64,000 bases of DNA from Rhizopus arrhizus (taxonomy: Eukaryota > Mucoromycota > Mucoromycetes > Mucorales > Rhizopodaceae), in contig JAKZZE010000010.1 in NCBI GenBank assembly GCA_024220505.1, positions 558,001 through 622,000 of the forward strand, read 5' to 3'. The notes beneath the pieces are model-generated. The model saw only the letters and a list, made by a program, of their open reading frames with translations. It was not told where the DNA came from and did no database searches. The position numbers and the translations under genes were made by a program. Below, piece after piece: positions 21,200 through 32,399 of the stretch (within the stretch, counting starts at the first letter, position 1; each line of letters opens with the position of its first letter).

Positions 21200-23665
21200 A
21201 ACTTAAGAACCCTGTGATTTGAAGGCTATAATCTACTTAAGTGATCTTTATGAAAAGGATCTAGCAGTGACGAAACACGTATCGCATAATTATCTATTGA
21301 AAGACGCGAATAACCTGAAAAATCTGATTATTCCTGGTACCATTGCTGAAACGATGTTAAATATTATGTGTTGTTTCAATAAAGTATGATATAGCTTTTT
21401 TTAAAACAAAAATAAATTTCTTACTGTAACTTTATATAGTGACAAAGTCGAAATTTGGTCGGGAGTTGCCTTTGATTCCTTTTTGGTGTTTAAAAATTAC
21501 CTTGTATTCAAACGATGCTCCTTTTCATGGCAATTCTGATGGTATGTTTTTCGGGGTAGTTGGATAACTCTAACAGACGTTATTGAAGAAAATGTAAAAG
21601 AAATAAGGGAAAAGGAAAATAATCAGCTTCACTACATCGGGATTGAATGGACCCTCACAGGATACATCAAGAAGACGATCTCTGGACGCATTGTTCAACC
21701 AATGTGCCAGCGCACTAAACAGAAAAAAACGTCATGTAAATCAGCATAAAAACAAATATTCAATTGATACATCATTTACTATATTAATCAAATCTCCATA
21801 ATTTCTGTTACGATTGTATATTTTCCCCTAATTATCTTATTTTAATATGTTGTTGCAAATTATGTATTGTTGTAAAATAATAAAAAAAAAAAGACTTTCT
21901 TCCCACTAAAATTAATTTTGGATGCCGAGTATATTTTTTTGCACGTTCAAGCAATTGAAGTCAAGAACTAGTGTTATTGTTAATCCTATTGTTATTGCAT
22001 ATTAATAGTCTCCTACATTCTTCTATTAATTGGTTTCTGCTACCACTTCACCGTATAGCAAAACTAAGCATAATATACATATTAGCAACTGCTAATAGAT
22101 AAAATTCGGCAAAGAAGCAACGAAAAGGTTTTATGAAGTTGCCGACGACTTTAAAAATAGCGGTATCAAGCAGAAATTGGCCAAGGTACGAATATAGAAA
22201 GTATTATTTATTCATTTGTATTCATATCGCTAACGATTAATGTAGGCAATAATGAAATCATAGATGATGCAAGAAGTAGCTCATGAAGAAAATGAGTGTG
22301 TACAGAAGTTAAAAACTAGTGTAGCTACAGTTAGTAACTATGATCATTCTGTTATGGTTGAAAGTGATATTGAAGAAGATGAAACTGAATCAAGACAGAA
22401 CATCTGGCAAGTCTGGAAGAAGTTTTTAAATAATGCTCAAAATAACAACAATCTTCTACCTCTCAGGTACTAACATACGAATGCTCATCTTCTATTCTGA
22501 AAATTAACAAAACAATGTAGCCCAGAAAAGCATAGTGTAATTTGGTACGGGGTTGATTTACGCCGCTGTTTATATCTTCCAGAAGGTCTTTATACTCGAA
22601 TGAGGTACGAAACTACAGCGATCAAGCAATATAATATCAGTAATAATTACAAGGAGGTAATCAAGAATATAATACAATTAGTAAGTATATGTAAACACAA
22701 TCTAAATAATAATTAGGGCCATTAATCTATCAATTAATAGACCAATCGCAACCAAATATTGGAGTCTATTGAAGTGTTACGTTCTGCCGAGTGTAGTGCA
22801 GTTGAGAAAAAGGCATTGGTTGACTTTTTCCTGCTATTGTAAGTTGTAAAAATGTAATTTTAGATTTTTACTGATAACCTTGCCATTTTGTATTGTAGTG
22901 GTGAAGGGATTTATGATGATGTGGGTGATGCTTTATTTGAATCTGAGGCATGCTTCAGCAGCAATTTGATAAAGACTTGTTTAAAAACGTACTCTCATAT
23001 GCTTCGCAATAAGGGGTATGACATTACTTTATTTATGTACCTGGAGAGGTTGAATTGGCTTCTATGACTGAACAACTAAGCAAGCAAGGATTACTCGGCA
23101 ATCGTTCTAAATACTATGCACATGACAAGCAAGAACCTTTGCTTCTTGAGGTTTCTTCTGCTCTGGGCTGAGCAACTCAAGAAAAGACTGCCTTTGATCA
23201 TACCAAAGCTATATTTGGGTTTTTTGCCATATTGAAGACTCTTGCCTGCAAATATAATCGTGAATCATCTGAATCTCTAAAAAAAATTAAAATTCACTTC
23301 ATTCATATTCATGGTAATAATAGGAATATTTTTCGATGTATAAATCAATAGCAGCTAACATGATTTTGGCTTAATAGGCTACGCAATTAGACACTGGACA
23401 ATGATGACTCCGGAATCTGGAGTTTATATCATGACAAAGGAGCAAAAGGCCACCATCCCTGTGAACATCAACAGCATGACTGACGATTTAATCTCCTATG
23501 TTCGATTCCATTTGAACTTGACAGTAAGATAAAAGTTTCTAATTCACCTCAACTGCAATGATCACTAACTAGATTTTTTTAGGAATTAGTGACGGAGACC
23601 TTAGATAGCATCGAAGATCTTCAAAAAGAACACCAAAGTCAGATACAATAGGTGATGATCAACAA
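21200..23665 (+). pseudogene. Decayed multi-exon gene of a Mucorales-type hypothetical family
   Basis: Coding-like pieces lie in order on the plus strand with GT-AG borders but many stops. They include DLYEKDLAVTKHVSHNYLL (about 21240), HYIGIEWTLTGYIKKTISG (about 21630), KFGKEATKRFYEVADDF (about 22110), the open stretch 22264-22473, HSVIWYGVDLRRCLYLPEG (about 22530), GEGIYDDVGDALFESEACF (about 22905), SKYYAHDKQEPLLLEVSSAL (about 23110), FDHTKAIFGFFAILKTLAC (about 23195) and RHWTMMTPESGVYIMTK (about 23390). The late blocks have the D...LLLEVS and FDHxK pattern I associate with large families of unknown function in Mucorales. Stops at several points show it is dead, and it may be remains of more than one gene. 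Confidence 0.5.
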
Positions 23666-24379
23666 CAAGCAGATATCAGCTGAGATTTTGTTATCAAGCG
23701 TTGTTAATCTAGCCATCATAAGATTAAATGAAGGCAAACATACCAAAGAGGTTGTAGACAGCCCCCGAAGTGGTTCAAATAGCCCCCAACATTAAATAGC
23801 TCATCATGTTCTCAATTCAAATATTTTATCTTTCTTTTAAAACAGTTGCCCATTATGCATATATGTCTTACGTTATTGCAGTTTATTATGTATATTTTTT
23901 AATCATTATAATTATTAAATAGCTTCTCTCTGTTTATTTCTTTGAAAAAATACATAAGCAAATAAACCAAATTCACTTTTTATTTAGAGAGCTTTTCTTC
24001 TTGTCACGCTTTGACATGTCAATAAGATACAGTCTTATCGTTCTGGGTTAAATCTTTACAAATGAGTTTAAATAATAAAGCATGATAATTAGTAACTACC
24101 CTGAATAATATATTTCAGTTTATATCTAAACAGTTTATTTCTATAAAATTCTTCTTACATGTCAAACCATATCGGTCGTAAGTGTCTTTTGTCATCTAAT
24201 CTTAGGACCTGCTCAAACTAATATAAATAGTCTTGAAATCTTTCTTTAATAAAAGTATTCGACTTTAGAGCTATTGTTTGGTCTCGTTAATTCTTCTTTG
24301 TCCTTATTTTTTAATACTTAAAACAATTCAATTTGGTTTATCCTAGTGTCCAGATTTGTATTTATTTGTTTATGGTTAT

Positions 24380-24560
24380 GTTGTTGTAGAACAATGTCTG
24401 ATTATAACGGACATTGAATAATCGCAGCTAAAAGTATATCAAAAATTGATTAAAAGATAATAATATAACCGATGAGTCTATTGAACCTCTTTATTGAGTG
24501 AAGACAGAAGAGAGGGAATAATGATATAAAAATGAACCCTTTATTCGTATGTTGTTACAC
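24380..24560 (-). repeat. LTR-like relic
   Basis: On the minus strand a TATATC...CTCTCTTCTGTCTT...AATAAAGAGGTT...GACTCAT string resembles the TATA/R/U5 part of the sequence inserted at 43722-44055, and a shorter match lies near 34920-34970. No ends or target duplication can be defined. Confidence 0.35.
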
Positions 24561-25650
24561 TTTAATAATAAAAATGATAGGAAATGAGGGGTTTTTAAAT
24601 CACAAGTAAATTTTATGCAGAAAATGGTTGTACAAACGATAACATTGTCTTCTCTACTATAATGCAATTTTTATAAAAAATGATTAAAGATTCTCTTCTT
24701 CTTTTTTTCTTCTTCTTCTTTGGACTTAAGTTCCATGCTATTAGTTAATAAAAGATTATAAAAACAAAATAGTCGTTATATTTATTTATTTGTTAGCTTA
24801 GTGAGGCTTTTTTTCGTTTATTTACCGTTTCAAATTAGATAAACAAGTTTTTTGAATTCTTGGAAAGTCAAGAATGAGGTGATAATTCCCTCTAGTTGTG
24901 TAATAATATGATTGGTTGTTGCAATTCTAACATTCCAATTAAAATATAAAAAGAGATTTAATTGAAGCATACTCTTTTCTTTTCAAGATCATGTATCTGA
25001 TGTACGGCCTATTGTAGATGGAAGTAAAATTCTAGACTACTCTGCCACTGGTTAACTTATTTCCCATTGTCTAAACAAGGTTTGTGGTAGATAGGGAGTC
25101 ATATTCTAGTCTACCCTTTCCGCTGGTGATTTCCATTGCTTTTATGAGAATGTTTAACTCATAAAAGCTCAGTAGTTCTTCGGAATTTGCTGTTATTTTT
25201 TTTATATTCAATTAAAATCAAATGAAAAAGTTGGAATTGATTAACCATTTTACTTAATAGAAACACGTACATGTACTTTGCGCCTTTTGCATTTTACAAG
25301 AGTATTATTAGCTCAAAAATATTTTATGCTTTCTTTTTTTAATACAAGATGTACGTTTTTAAACTTAATAAAGGTTTATTCTAAAACGTTTTTTGGAGCA
25401 GTCATATTTCAATCAGAAGAATCTAGCAAAAATGCAACATAAATTGAACAAATTACAGTATTTTTTTATTTAAATACTCTGTGTTATTTCGTAGAAATAA
25501 AAAAAGACTATATAAAATTCAACGAGACTTAAAAAAGTTTTGTTTTTATTTAATATTATTGTATCTAGTATCTATATCCTTTTCATGAAATTCAATTAAA
25601 TCCTTTTCAAGACACTTTAATTAATTATAGCTGTAGATCTAGTATAAATC

Positions 25651-25905
25651 AGTTTTAATATGAAGACCTGTTTCTGATTATGCAAGTGGACTATTTATAA
25701 TTATTTAAATAGATCTATTTTTCATTTATGTCTCATTGCATCAGGAGCTATATGAAAACAACTTGTATTGAGTTAAAGGAGTGGAATTAGTTATGACCGA
25801 ATAATAGAAAAAAGACTGTAATAAATCTTTGTAAAGCATTCACTACTCTGATTTCTTATCAATTGAATATGAATCATGTTTAAAGTATGTTGGGATACGA
25901 CATAC
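25651..25905 (+). repeat. Dispersed repeat copy A (about 255 bp)
   Basis: Runs from TTTAATATGAAGACCTG to ATACGACATA and is similar along its length to 42350-42600 in the same orientation, with scattered substitutions and small indels. No coding content and no clear terminal repeats; type unknown. Confidence 0.7.
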
Positions 25906-26194
25906 TGTATGCATAAACAATATTAAATATAAGAGAAAATTATGGAACTTAGTTGGCTATCTTTACTTATTTTACTTAAAGATTAATATAAGGAAATGAA
26001 AATTTTTGCCACCCTCAAAAGGGGCAGACTTGACCTTGATTAGCATTTTCAATCGCTTACACTCTGTTTCTTTTGGTCACATTTCGCTCTCAGACTTATG
26101 GCTCCTATTATATTTTATAAATAAAAATAACGATTCGAGGGGGTGGGGGAGCGCAGAAAAAAAAATTGTTATGGCGGGGAGCACGACAAAAAAA

Positions 26195-26520
26195 TGATAC
26201 GCGGGAAGACAAGAGACACAAAAAGATAAAAACTTGTCAGAGGCACGGAGCGAGTTATGTACGCGAAAACCACTTTGAGCAAGATCTAGTATAGGGCCAT
26301 GAGAATGTAGGATCGGCTGAAGGCAGAATTCAAGGGCTTTTCTAAAAACAGAAGTGAGACTAATAGGACTATATTTGTTTATGTCAGTGAATGACCCTTT
26401 CTTGTGAATTGGTAAAACTTGTGCAGCTCTCCAGGGAGTGGATGTACAGACCCAAGTCCAACAAAGTCGAAAAAGGGACAGTAATAATAGAACTAGTATT
26501 ATTTGTATTGGTTGAAGCAT
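26195..26520 (-). pseudogene. LINE reverse transcriptase N-terminal fragment
   Basis: Minus-strand reading gives TPWRAAQVLPIHKKGSFTDI, then NKYSPISLTSVFRKALEFCL and LDLAQSGFR. This is the fingers region of a non-LTR reverse transcriptase (usual pattern: W+.A.+.PI.KKG....NYRPISLTS...K..E, then QxGFR). The YADD palm is absent. It is a separate fragment from that at 8629 and covers a different part of the protein. Confidence 0.75.
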
Positions 26521-26559
26521 CTCAGTACGTAATTTAACAGAAAATGCTTATACCTCTTA

Positions 26560-26760
26560 AGAATACTGTGTCGACCTGATCTTTTCTTTTCAAAAATGCT
26601 TTCAGAGTCCTCCTAATGATATTTGATTCATCTCTGGGCTGCACGAATATGAATACTCAATTGTCTCGCAGCAGCAGAAGCACTTCGGCTTTTATCAAAA
26701 ATAGAAATTTTCTCATCATCAGAGTAAAATGCATAGCGTCACTTATTGTCTAACTTCATA
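26560..26760 (-). pseudogene. Transposase helix-turn-helix relic (Tc1/IS630-like)
   Basis: Minus-strand reading with stops gives FDKSRSASAAARQLSIHIRA, then AQR and DSESIFEKKRSGRHSI. This looks like the N-terminal DNA-binding domain found in many Mucorales Tc1/IS630-type transposases. No catalytic domain follows. Confidence 0.5.
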
Positions 26761-26769
26761 TCAACATCT

Positions 26770-27263
26770 TCGCTATTCCTTTCATCTGCAAAAGGACGTA
26801 TTGCAGGAAGAAGGTCTTTCTGAAGGGAGTTTCTTCATTAGAAAATGAGTGTTAAAATTTATTGTTTCGCTTGAGAACAGCACCTCGTCAACGACAAGAT
26901 TCATCGGCCCAACTTCGTGCTCATCAACATGTTCTTGTCCAACTTAAGAAACTGCATACTCGCTTTGAACGTCTGTAAAATAAACTGTAAACAAGGATAA
27001 GAAAGAAAGAAAGAAAAGACAGTAGAAATATAACAATAAAATGTAGTAATTACTAAGCGACAAGTAAAAAATAAAGTTTATCTAACGTCATTTTTGAATA
27101 AAAATCTCATTTTTAGACAATTTCTGGGAGACATCAAATTCAAAAAAACTACGACTTTCGCTTCTTGAAATAACGTATACATCTTACAAAAAAGAAATAC
27201 ATAGTCACATTTTATTTTTTCATTGGTTTCCTTGAATTTTTTTTTTTTCTTTAGTATTCAGTA
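26770..27263. other. Spacer and upstream region of the PRELI gene
   Basis: No gene seen. A T-tract with CTTTAG (27239-27254) lies just ahead of the ATG at 27264 and may be leader or promoter. Confidence 0.4.
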
Positions 27264-28031
27264 ATGGTCAAGTTTTATTCACATGCATTTAACTACGAGT
27301 AAGCAAAAAGAAAAAGCAAAAAAGAAATAAAACACTAAGTGAATTGAAATACATAGCTACCAGTGGCAAAATGTCACTTTAGCTTTTTGGCTAAGATATC
27401 CAAATCCATTTGCTTCACACGGTATAAAATACACAACCTGATATATAACGAGATATTCATTCAAGTAATAGTACTTGCTGTGGATGTTTTAGATCGTTAC
27501 GTGGATGAGAATGGTATATTAAAAACAACAAGACTTGTACTTAAGAAAGGCAAAGCACCCAAATGGTTCCCCGAAAATGTAAGCTGTTAATATTTTATTT
27601 GTAAACGTATTAACAAACCATCTTTCTAGTTTCTTAAAAATTCTGAAGCATTCATTATCGAAGAATCTGAAGTAGATCCAAAGAATAAGACAATGATTAC
27701 TCGTACAAAGAATCTTAACCACGTACGAGTGATGCAAATCGAAGAGACTCAAATATTTAAACAACATGAACAAAATCCTGATTGGACAGCTTGTAAAACG
27801 GAAGCCCGTATCATTTCTCGATTTGGTTGGGGATTAACAAGTCGTATTGAAGGATTTGGACAAAGTACTTTCATTGCCAATGCTGCAAAGGTATTGAATA
27901 CGACGCATTTCTTTTTTTTTTTTTTTTTTTTCTAATGTTTTCGTTTATAGGCTCGAAAAGGTATGCAACATATTTTACAGAAGATTCGCGAAAAACAAGC
28001 TTCAAGGGCTCCTTTCCTTCACCAAATTTAA
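27264..28031 (+). CDS. PRELI/MSF1 (Ups) family mitochondrial lipid-transfer protein
   Basis: Intermembrane-space protein that, with Mdm35, moves phosphatidic acid or phosphatidylserine between mitochondrial membranes. Five exons (27264-27298, 27357-27421, 27472-27578, 27630-27890, 27951-28031), all GT-AG and in phase, give 182 residues, the normal size. The PRELI/MSF1 domain covers nearly all: start MVKFYSHAFNYDYQWQNVTL, then AFWLRYPNPFASHV, LDRYVDENGILKTTRLVL, and later WTACKTEARIISRFGWGL. The exon 2 acceptor at 27356 is chosen because it restores this conserved N-terminus. The sequence cannot tell Ups1-, Ups2- and Ups3-like proteins apart with certainty. The last intron holds a T-tract. Confidence 0.93.
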
Positions 28032-28335
28032 AAAAAATCACACCACTTTTAAAAGAAAAACTTTTTTGCTTTTTCTTTCATGTACACATTAACATCCACC
28101 CTACACACTCTCTGTCTCAAACTTATTTTGATTTTGTATATACTTTTCCTCACAAAAAGACATTAAAAAAAAATGCTTACTGATCTTCAATCTACACAAG
28201 TAGCAAATGGGTTTAACCAATAAAAAATCAGATCAAATCGGAGTGAGAGTCTCCTTGAGACTGTTGTTTTGTTCGTGACCTTTCTTTTGTGGAAAAAAAA
28301 AGTTCTTTTTTTTTTTTTTGAACAAAATACAAAAT
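28032..28335. promoter_or_regulatory. PRELI 3' side and PNO1 promoter region
   Basis: 304 bp without a gene. A T-tract at 28305-28319 sits just upstream of the PNO1 ATG. Confidence 0.45.
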
Positions 28336-29179
28336 ATGGCTTCACTACAATCATTAAAGGCACCTACATTATTAAGCAAAAAAACACAAAAAGAGATTCA
28401 AAAGGATGAAGACGATGTGTTGATTGATGCTACTGCTGTACCTGCTTCGTCCTCTGATGCTATCATGGAAGAAGTTGATAATAAACCTAGCTTTGCACCT
28501 GCTAGTGATGCTGAAAATAAGGTAAAAAGAATATAATAAAAGTAAAGTTTATTTTCTGATGATATAGTAGAAAGTAACCAAAGGTCAACGTAAAATACCT
28601 ATTCCTCCTCATCGCATGTCCCCTTTGAAAAGACATTGGTTAGACTTGTATTCTCCTCTTGTTGAACACATGAAGCTTCAAGTTAGAATGAACGTCAAAT
28701 CCAAAACAGTAGAATTGAGAACATCAAATACAACAGATGATGATGGAGCATTACAAAAGGGAGCTGACTTTGTAAGAGCCTTTGCTTTAGGCTTTGAAGT
28801 AGAGGATGCTATGGCATTATTGAGATTGGATGATATTTATTTGGATACTTTTGAAATCAAGGATGTAAAGACTCTGCATGGAGACCACTTGTCTCGTGCT
28901 ATTGGTCGTATTGCTGGTCGAGATGGTAAAACAAAGTTTACAATTGAAAATGCGAGCAAGACAAGAATCGTTTTGGCTGATACGTAAGTACTTTTTATTT
29001 AAACGCATGTATCAGATTGCTGAAATATCATTTTTATTAGTAAAATTCATATTCTTGGCTCATTCCAAAATATCAAGATTGCTCGAGATGCTGTTGTTAG
29101 CCTCATCTTGGGTAGTCCTCCCGGTAAAGTTTATGCAACACTTCGTACTATCTCTGCCCGTATGAAGGAACGTTTTTAG
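28336..29179 (+). CDS. PNO1: RNA-binding pre-rRNA processing protein PNO1/Dim2 (KH domain)
   Basis: Nuclear and cytoplasmic assembly factor of the 40S ribosomal subunit that binds near the 3' end of 18S rRNA and works with the Nob1 nuclease and Dim1 methylase. Three exons (28336-28521, 28571-28983, 29041-29179) give 245 residues. The N-terminal acidic part is variable. The conserved core starts at KIPIPPHRMSPLKRHWLDLY, with KGADFVRAFALGFEVEDAMA in the middle and the KH-like region HLSRAIGRIAGRDGKTKFTI, ending SPPGKVYATLRTISARMKERF. The acceptor at 28570 is used because the nearer AG would leave an in-frame TAG. It lies tail to tail with the FAF1-like gene, 70 bp apart. Confidence 0.95.
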
Positions 29180-29249
29180 ACTCTCTCCCCCTTGTGTATA
29201 GTTTGCATTTCCTTTTCTCTTAATTCATTGATACAAAATATATTTTTTT

Positions 29250-30132
29250 TTATTTCTTTTTGAACTTTTTGTTGCTTTTTCCACCTTGACGCTGAATCTT
29301 TAAAATTTCGGATTTTTGCAAAGTCAACGTAGCTCCCTTCATTTTACCCACGCCTGTTGTAATACCAGGATCTCTATTTCTCTTCTTGGGTGCTGTTTTT
29401 ACATAAAGGTGCTTTAATGATTTGTGATAGATACCAAGATCCTTGGCCTCTTGCAATTTGGCAAGATTTCGACGTTTATGCACTTCATCCAATTTCAATT
29501 TAAGCGGTAATGGCATTTTTTCTTTAGCTAAAGGTTTTACACCCAAGGTTTCTAATTTTTGCATTGTATGTCGTCTTCTTTCTTTAGATGTCATCTCGTC
29601 TCTCTCTTTTTTTAAAATTTGTTAGAATAAAAGCTTATTTCTTTATTTATTGTTTTATACCTAGTTCCTCTAATAATTTAGACGTAGCAAGTAATTGTTT
29701 TAATTCAACATCATGTCTTTCATTTTCACTATGATAGTCGTCAATAAAAATATTTACTCTAATTGCTTTCACACTTTACGCTTCTTCTTCTGCCTCTTTG
29801 GGTGTTAATTTCTTTTTTTCTTCCACTTTTTCAACTGTAGTAATTCTTGAATCCTTTTTTTAAAAGTCAACACCTCACTTTCTTTTATGCTATCTTATTA
29901 TTACCAAAAATCGCTTTTTTTCTGCTTTTTCTTCGTATACTGGCTTTTTTTGCAATACAGATCCATCAAATACAACTACACTAGGTCCATTGCTCTTTTG
30001 TATAGTTTCTTTTGCTTTCTTTGGTCGTTTTATTTCTGTGTTATCTATCTTTCTTTTTTGTCCTTTTTGAACAAGAGGATTGCTGGCTGTGTTTGCTTTG
30101 ATGTTACTGATCAAATTTGCTAATGAGGACAT
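29250..30132 (-). CDS. FAF1/C1orf131-like 40S biogenesis protein (DUF4602)
   Basis: Small, very basic nucleolar protein of the small-subunit processome family that includes yeast Faf1 and human C1orf131. The start ATG is at 30132. The reading passes three introns; one at 29729-29779 (51 nt) removes an apparent in-frame TAA after EAEEEA, and another joins LLEEL to ERDEMTSKERRRH. Conserved late blocks are QKLETLGVKPLAKEKMPLPL, NLAKLQEAKDLGI and GVGKMKGATLTLQKSEILKI, and the tail is Lys-rich. The N-terminus (SNPLVQKGQKRKID) looks like a nuclear or nucleolar signal. Assignment rests on pattern memory, not on a search. It lies tail to tail with PNO1, another small-subunit factor. Confidence 0.68.
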
Positions 30133-30189
30133 TTTTCTTTTTTTTTTTTTTTTTTTTTTTTTGTAAAAAAGAATAGATGACAACCGGAC

Positions 30190-31079
30190 AAAGCCACTGT
30201 CATTTTTTTATGGTCTGTCAAATTAAAGATACGTTGTTTTATTGTCCGATACATGTATCAAAAGTTAGAAAAAGGGAACTTTTTTGCAGAAGTTTTTAAA
30301 CTTAGATTGTATAGAAGATGAACCACGTTATACAGCTGATCTCTTTTTTTTTTAATATGCTAGATCTATTAATGCTTACTGTAGTTAAAATCCGATACTG
30401 GACTTAAATAGAATCAACTCGACGACAACAACAGCCAAGTACAGCGTCTTTAAGAATACAGTCCTAGAATTTATCTGTATTTGCTTCCTAATATTGTTAT
30501 AAGTACTTTATAAATCATTTGATGTGTTTTTCTAGAATTAGCATTCTTTGTTTATATAAATTGATTAATCAAAAGAGAGGAGCAGTGAGGTTTTAGCCCT
30601 TTTTCTGAAAAAAACAAGTAGCTTTTGGCTTGTCTCCCATTAATGCCCTAGGAATTCTTCGCTGATCATTAATACTGTTCTTTCTACTTATTTCGCACGT
30701 TCTTTTAAGTATTCAACCTCTTTACATGTCCTAATAACCATTCGATCCTATCCTTCATTCCGACGTACTTTATCAATTTTCCCCAGATAGCTGCTATACT
30801 GTTATCTATCATTGAGAGTGAGCATCTATAAAGCTTACCTTGTCGTTTCTTGGATAAAAAGGTTCTGTAACAGAGAAACAACAAGATTATATTGTAAAGT
30901 ACTATTAAGCATACAACTTCATATAGTTGCATAAATAAAGCTAAAGGGCGTATCATTGTTAGTTTAAGGGACAAAAGTGAAAAAGGCAATTTTTTTAAAT
31001 GTAAAATGATATATTTATAATTAAATAACCATAAAGGAGCCTAATACAGCAAGACACATAGGATAAAATTGAATAGATC
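30190..31079. other. Intergenic, no gene seen
   Basis: AT-rich; T-tracts at 30140-30161 and 30342-30353 near the FAF1-like start. Open frames here lack coding character. Confidence 0.4.
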
Positions 31080-31838
31080 TTAATATGAACAATGAGGATT
31101 ACAACAACCATTTAATAAGACAAATGTCATATTATTAGAAGCAGAAGGAAACATTTTTGTGATCTTACTAAAAAAATTTTGATCAATGCAAGGATCTTTA
31201 GAAAGGATAACACCATAAAAGTCATTGACGTGTGGTACCCAGATAAAGAGAGTATTAACGTTTATTGGATTACGGTCAGTAGCATCAATTGGACGAGTCT
31301 TGATAGTGGCTTGTACTGGTTCAGTACCAGTCATGGTTATATTACCATCTGTAGCATTTTGAAAATCACCTTGAGCATTTTTGACAAAGACTTCCTATTG
31401 AATTCTATTTACAAAGAATTGTGAGGTATAGGCATATCATGCAAGATCGTGGTTAAGGAGGTAGAGATCGGGTGTGGGAGGTGATAAATAGAGAATAATT
31501 ACAGCTGTGGCATTTATACACACACCACTGCTTGTAAGACTCAAGGAAACGGTTTCAGTGGCATCAATGGAGGAATTCGTAAGTTTGGTCAAAGAGATTT
31601 GAGCGCAATTGAGAGTGAAATCAAATTTTTTAGCAAGAGACTGCAATTCATTCCAAGCATTTGAAGTAATACCTGCCAAGTGCCATGTTCCTCAGAGCCT
31701 TTCGATGTTTGTAGAGAGAGAATATTGGGATATGGTCTTATTTTGAAGTTGTAGAGGCATATTCCTTGGAATCAGGGCAGTCTTAGCGAGAGAAGCAATA
31801 GCAAAGTATACAGAAATCTGAATGACAAAAAACTTCAT
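31080..31838 (-). pseudogene. Broken gene for a small secreted protein
   Basis: One minus-strand frame from ATG 31838 to 31080 reads through as a coherent protein apart from three stops: TGA near 31690, TGA near 31437 and TAG near 31396. The start MKFFVIQISVYFAIASLAKT is a good signal peptide. Downstream are NAWNELQSLAKKFDFTLNC, NSSIDATETVSLSLTSSGVC with several N-glycosylation sites, and a C-part ending MTFVLLNGCCNPHCSY. The family is not recognised. Since all parts share a frame, decay was by point mutation. Short introns at the stops were considered, but no fitting splice sites were found. Confidence 0.5.
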
Positions 31839-31892
31839 TGAAAATATGTTTAACAAGTGAAAGAGAAAATAAAATGGCCTTTTTTTTTGCAC

Positions 31893-32390
31893 GTACTTAT
31901 ATTTTATTCATTTAATATGATAATATAAAGAGGCTTGATCAAGTAAGTCAAATGGCAGCTTCAATATGGCCAGATATACTACCTTTAATTGAGTAGAGAA
32001 CTAGATTATAGAATAAAAACAATTGAACGGTATTATAATACGAAAAAGAGCTCTTTTATTTTTATTATCTAATTTAACTTAGACATTCTACGAAAAATGA
32101 ATTATTTGAAAAACTTTTCGCTCTTTGTTCAATCGTGAAATCTTTGAAAACTTTAATGGTTTTCATATTTGATATTGAATGACAAGACAATAAACCCCTA
32201 AATAAACGTTCAATAATTAGATATAAGTGAATTTGGCTTTATAGTTGAAAAAATGGATATTTAGTTTACTGAGGCAGAAAGAATCATTGTGAAATACAAT
32301 ATCTATTATTCTTTGATAACAGGAAGCATTATGTTTCAATTCAAACGGACAATCTCTAAATTGGTATTTTGGCCTTCAAAAGTGAGTGCA
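31893..32390. other. AT-rich spacer
   Basis: No gene or repeat partner noticed. Confidence 0.35.
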
Positions 32391-32399
32391 ATCTTAACA

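Larger units (their letters stand above)
23670..26000. other. Gene-poor AT-rich region with repeat scraps
   Basis: No gene seen. It holds an LTR-like scrap (24380-24560) and one copy of a dispersed repeat (25651-25905), both listed separately. The rest, including a CT-rich tract at 24690-24722, is unexplained. Confidence 0.4.

Noticed and set aside
29729..29779. In-frame TAA in the FAF1-like gene, at first taken as a nonsense mutation.
   Set aside because: A 51-nt GTAAAG...CATAG intron in phase removes it and joins EAEEEA to ENERHD, so the gene appears intact.
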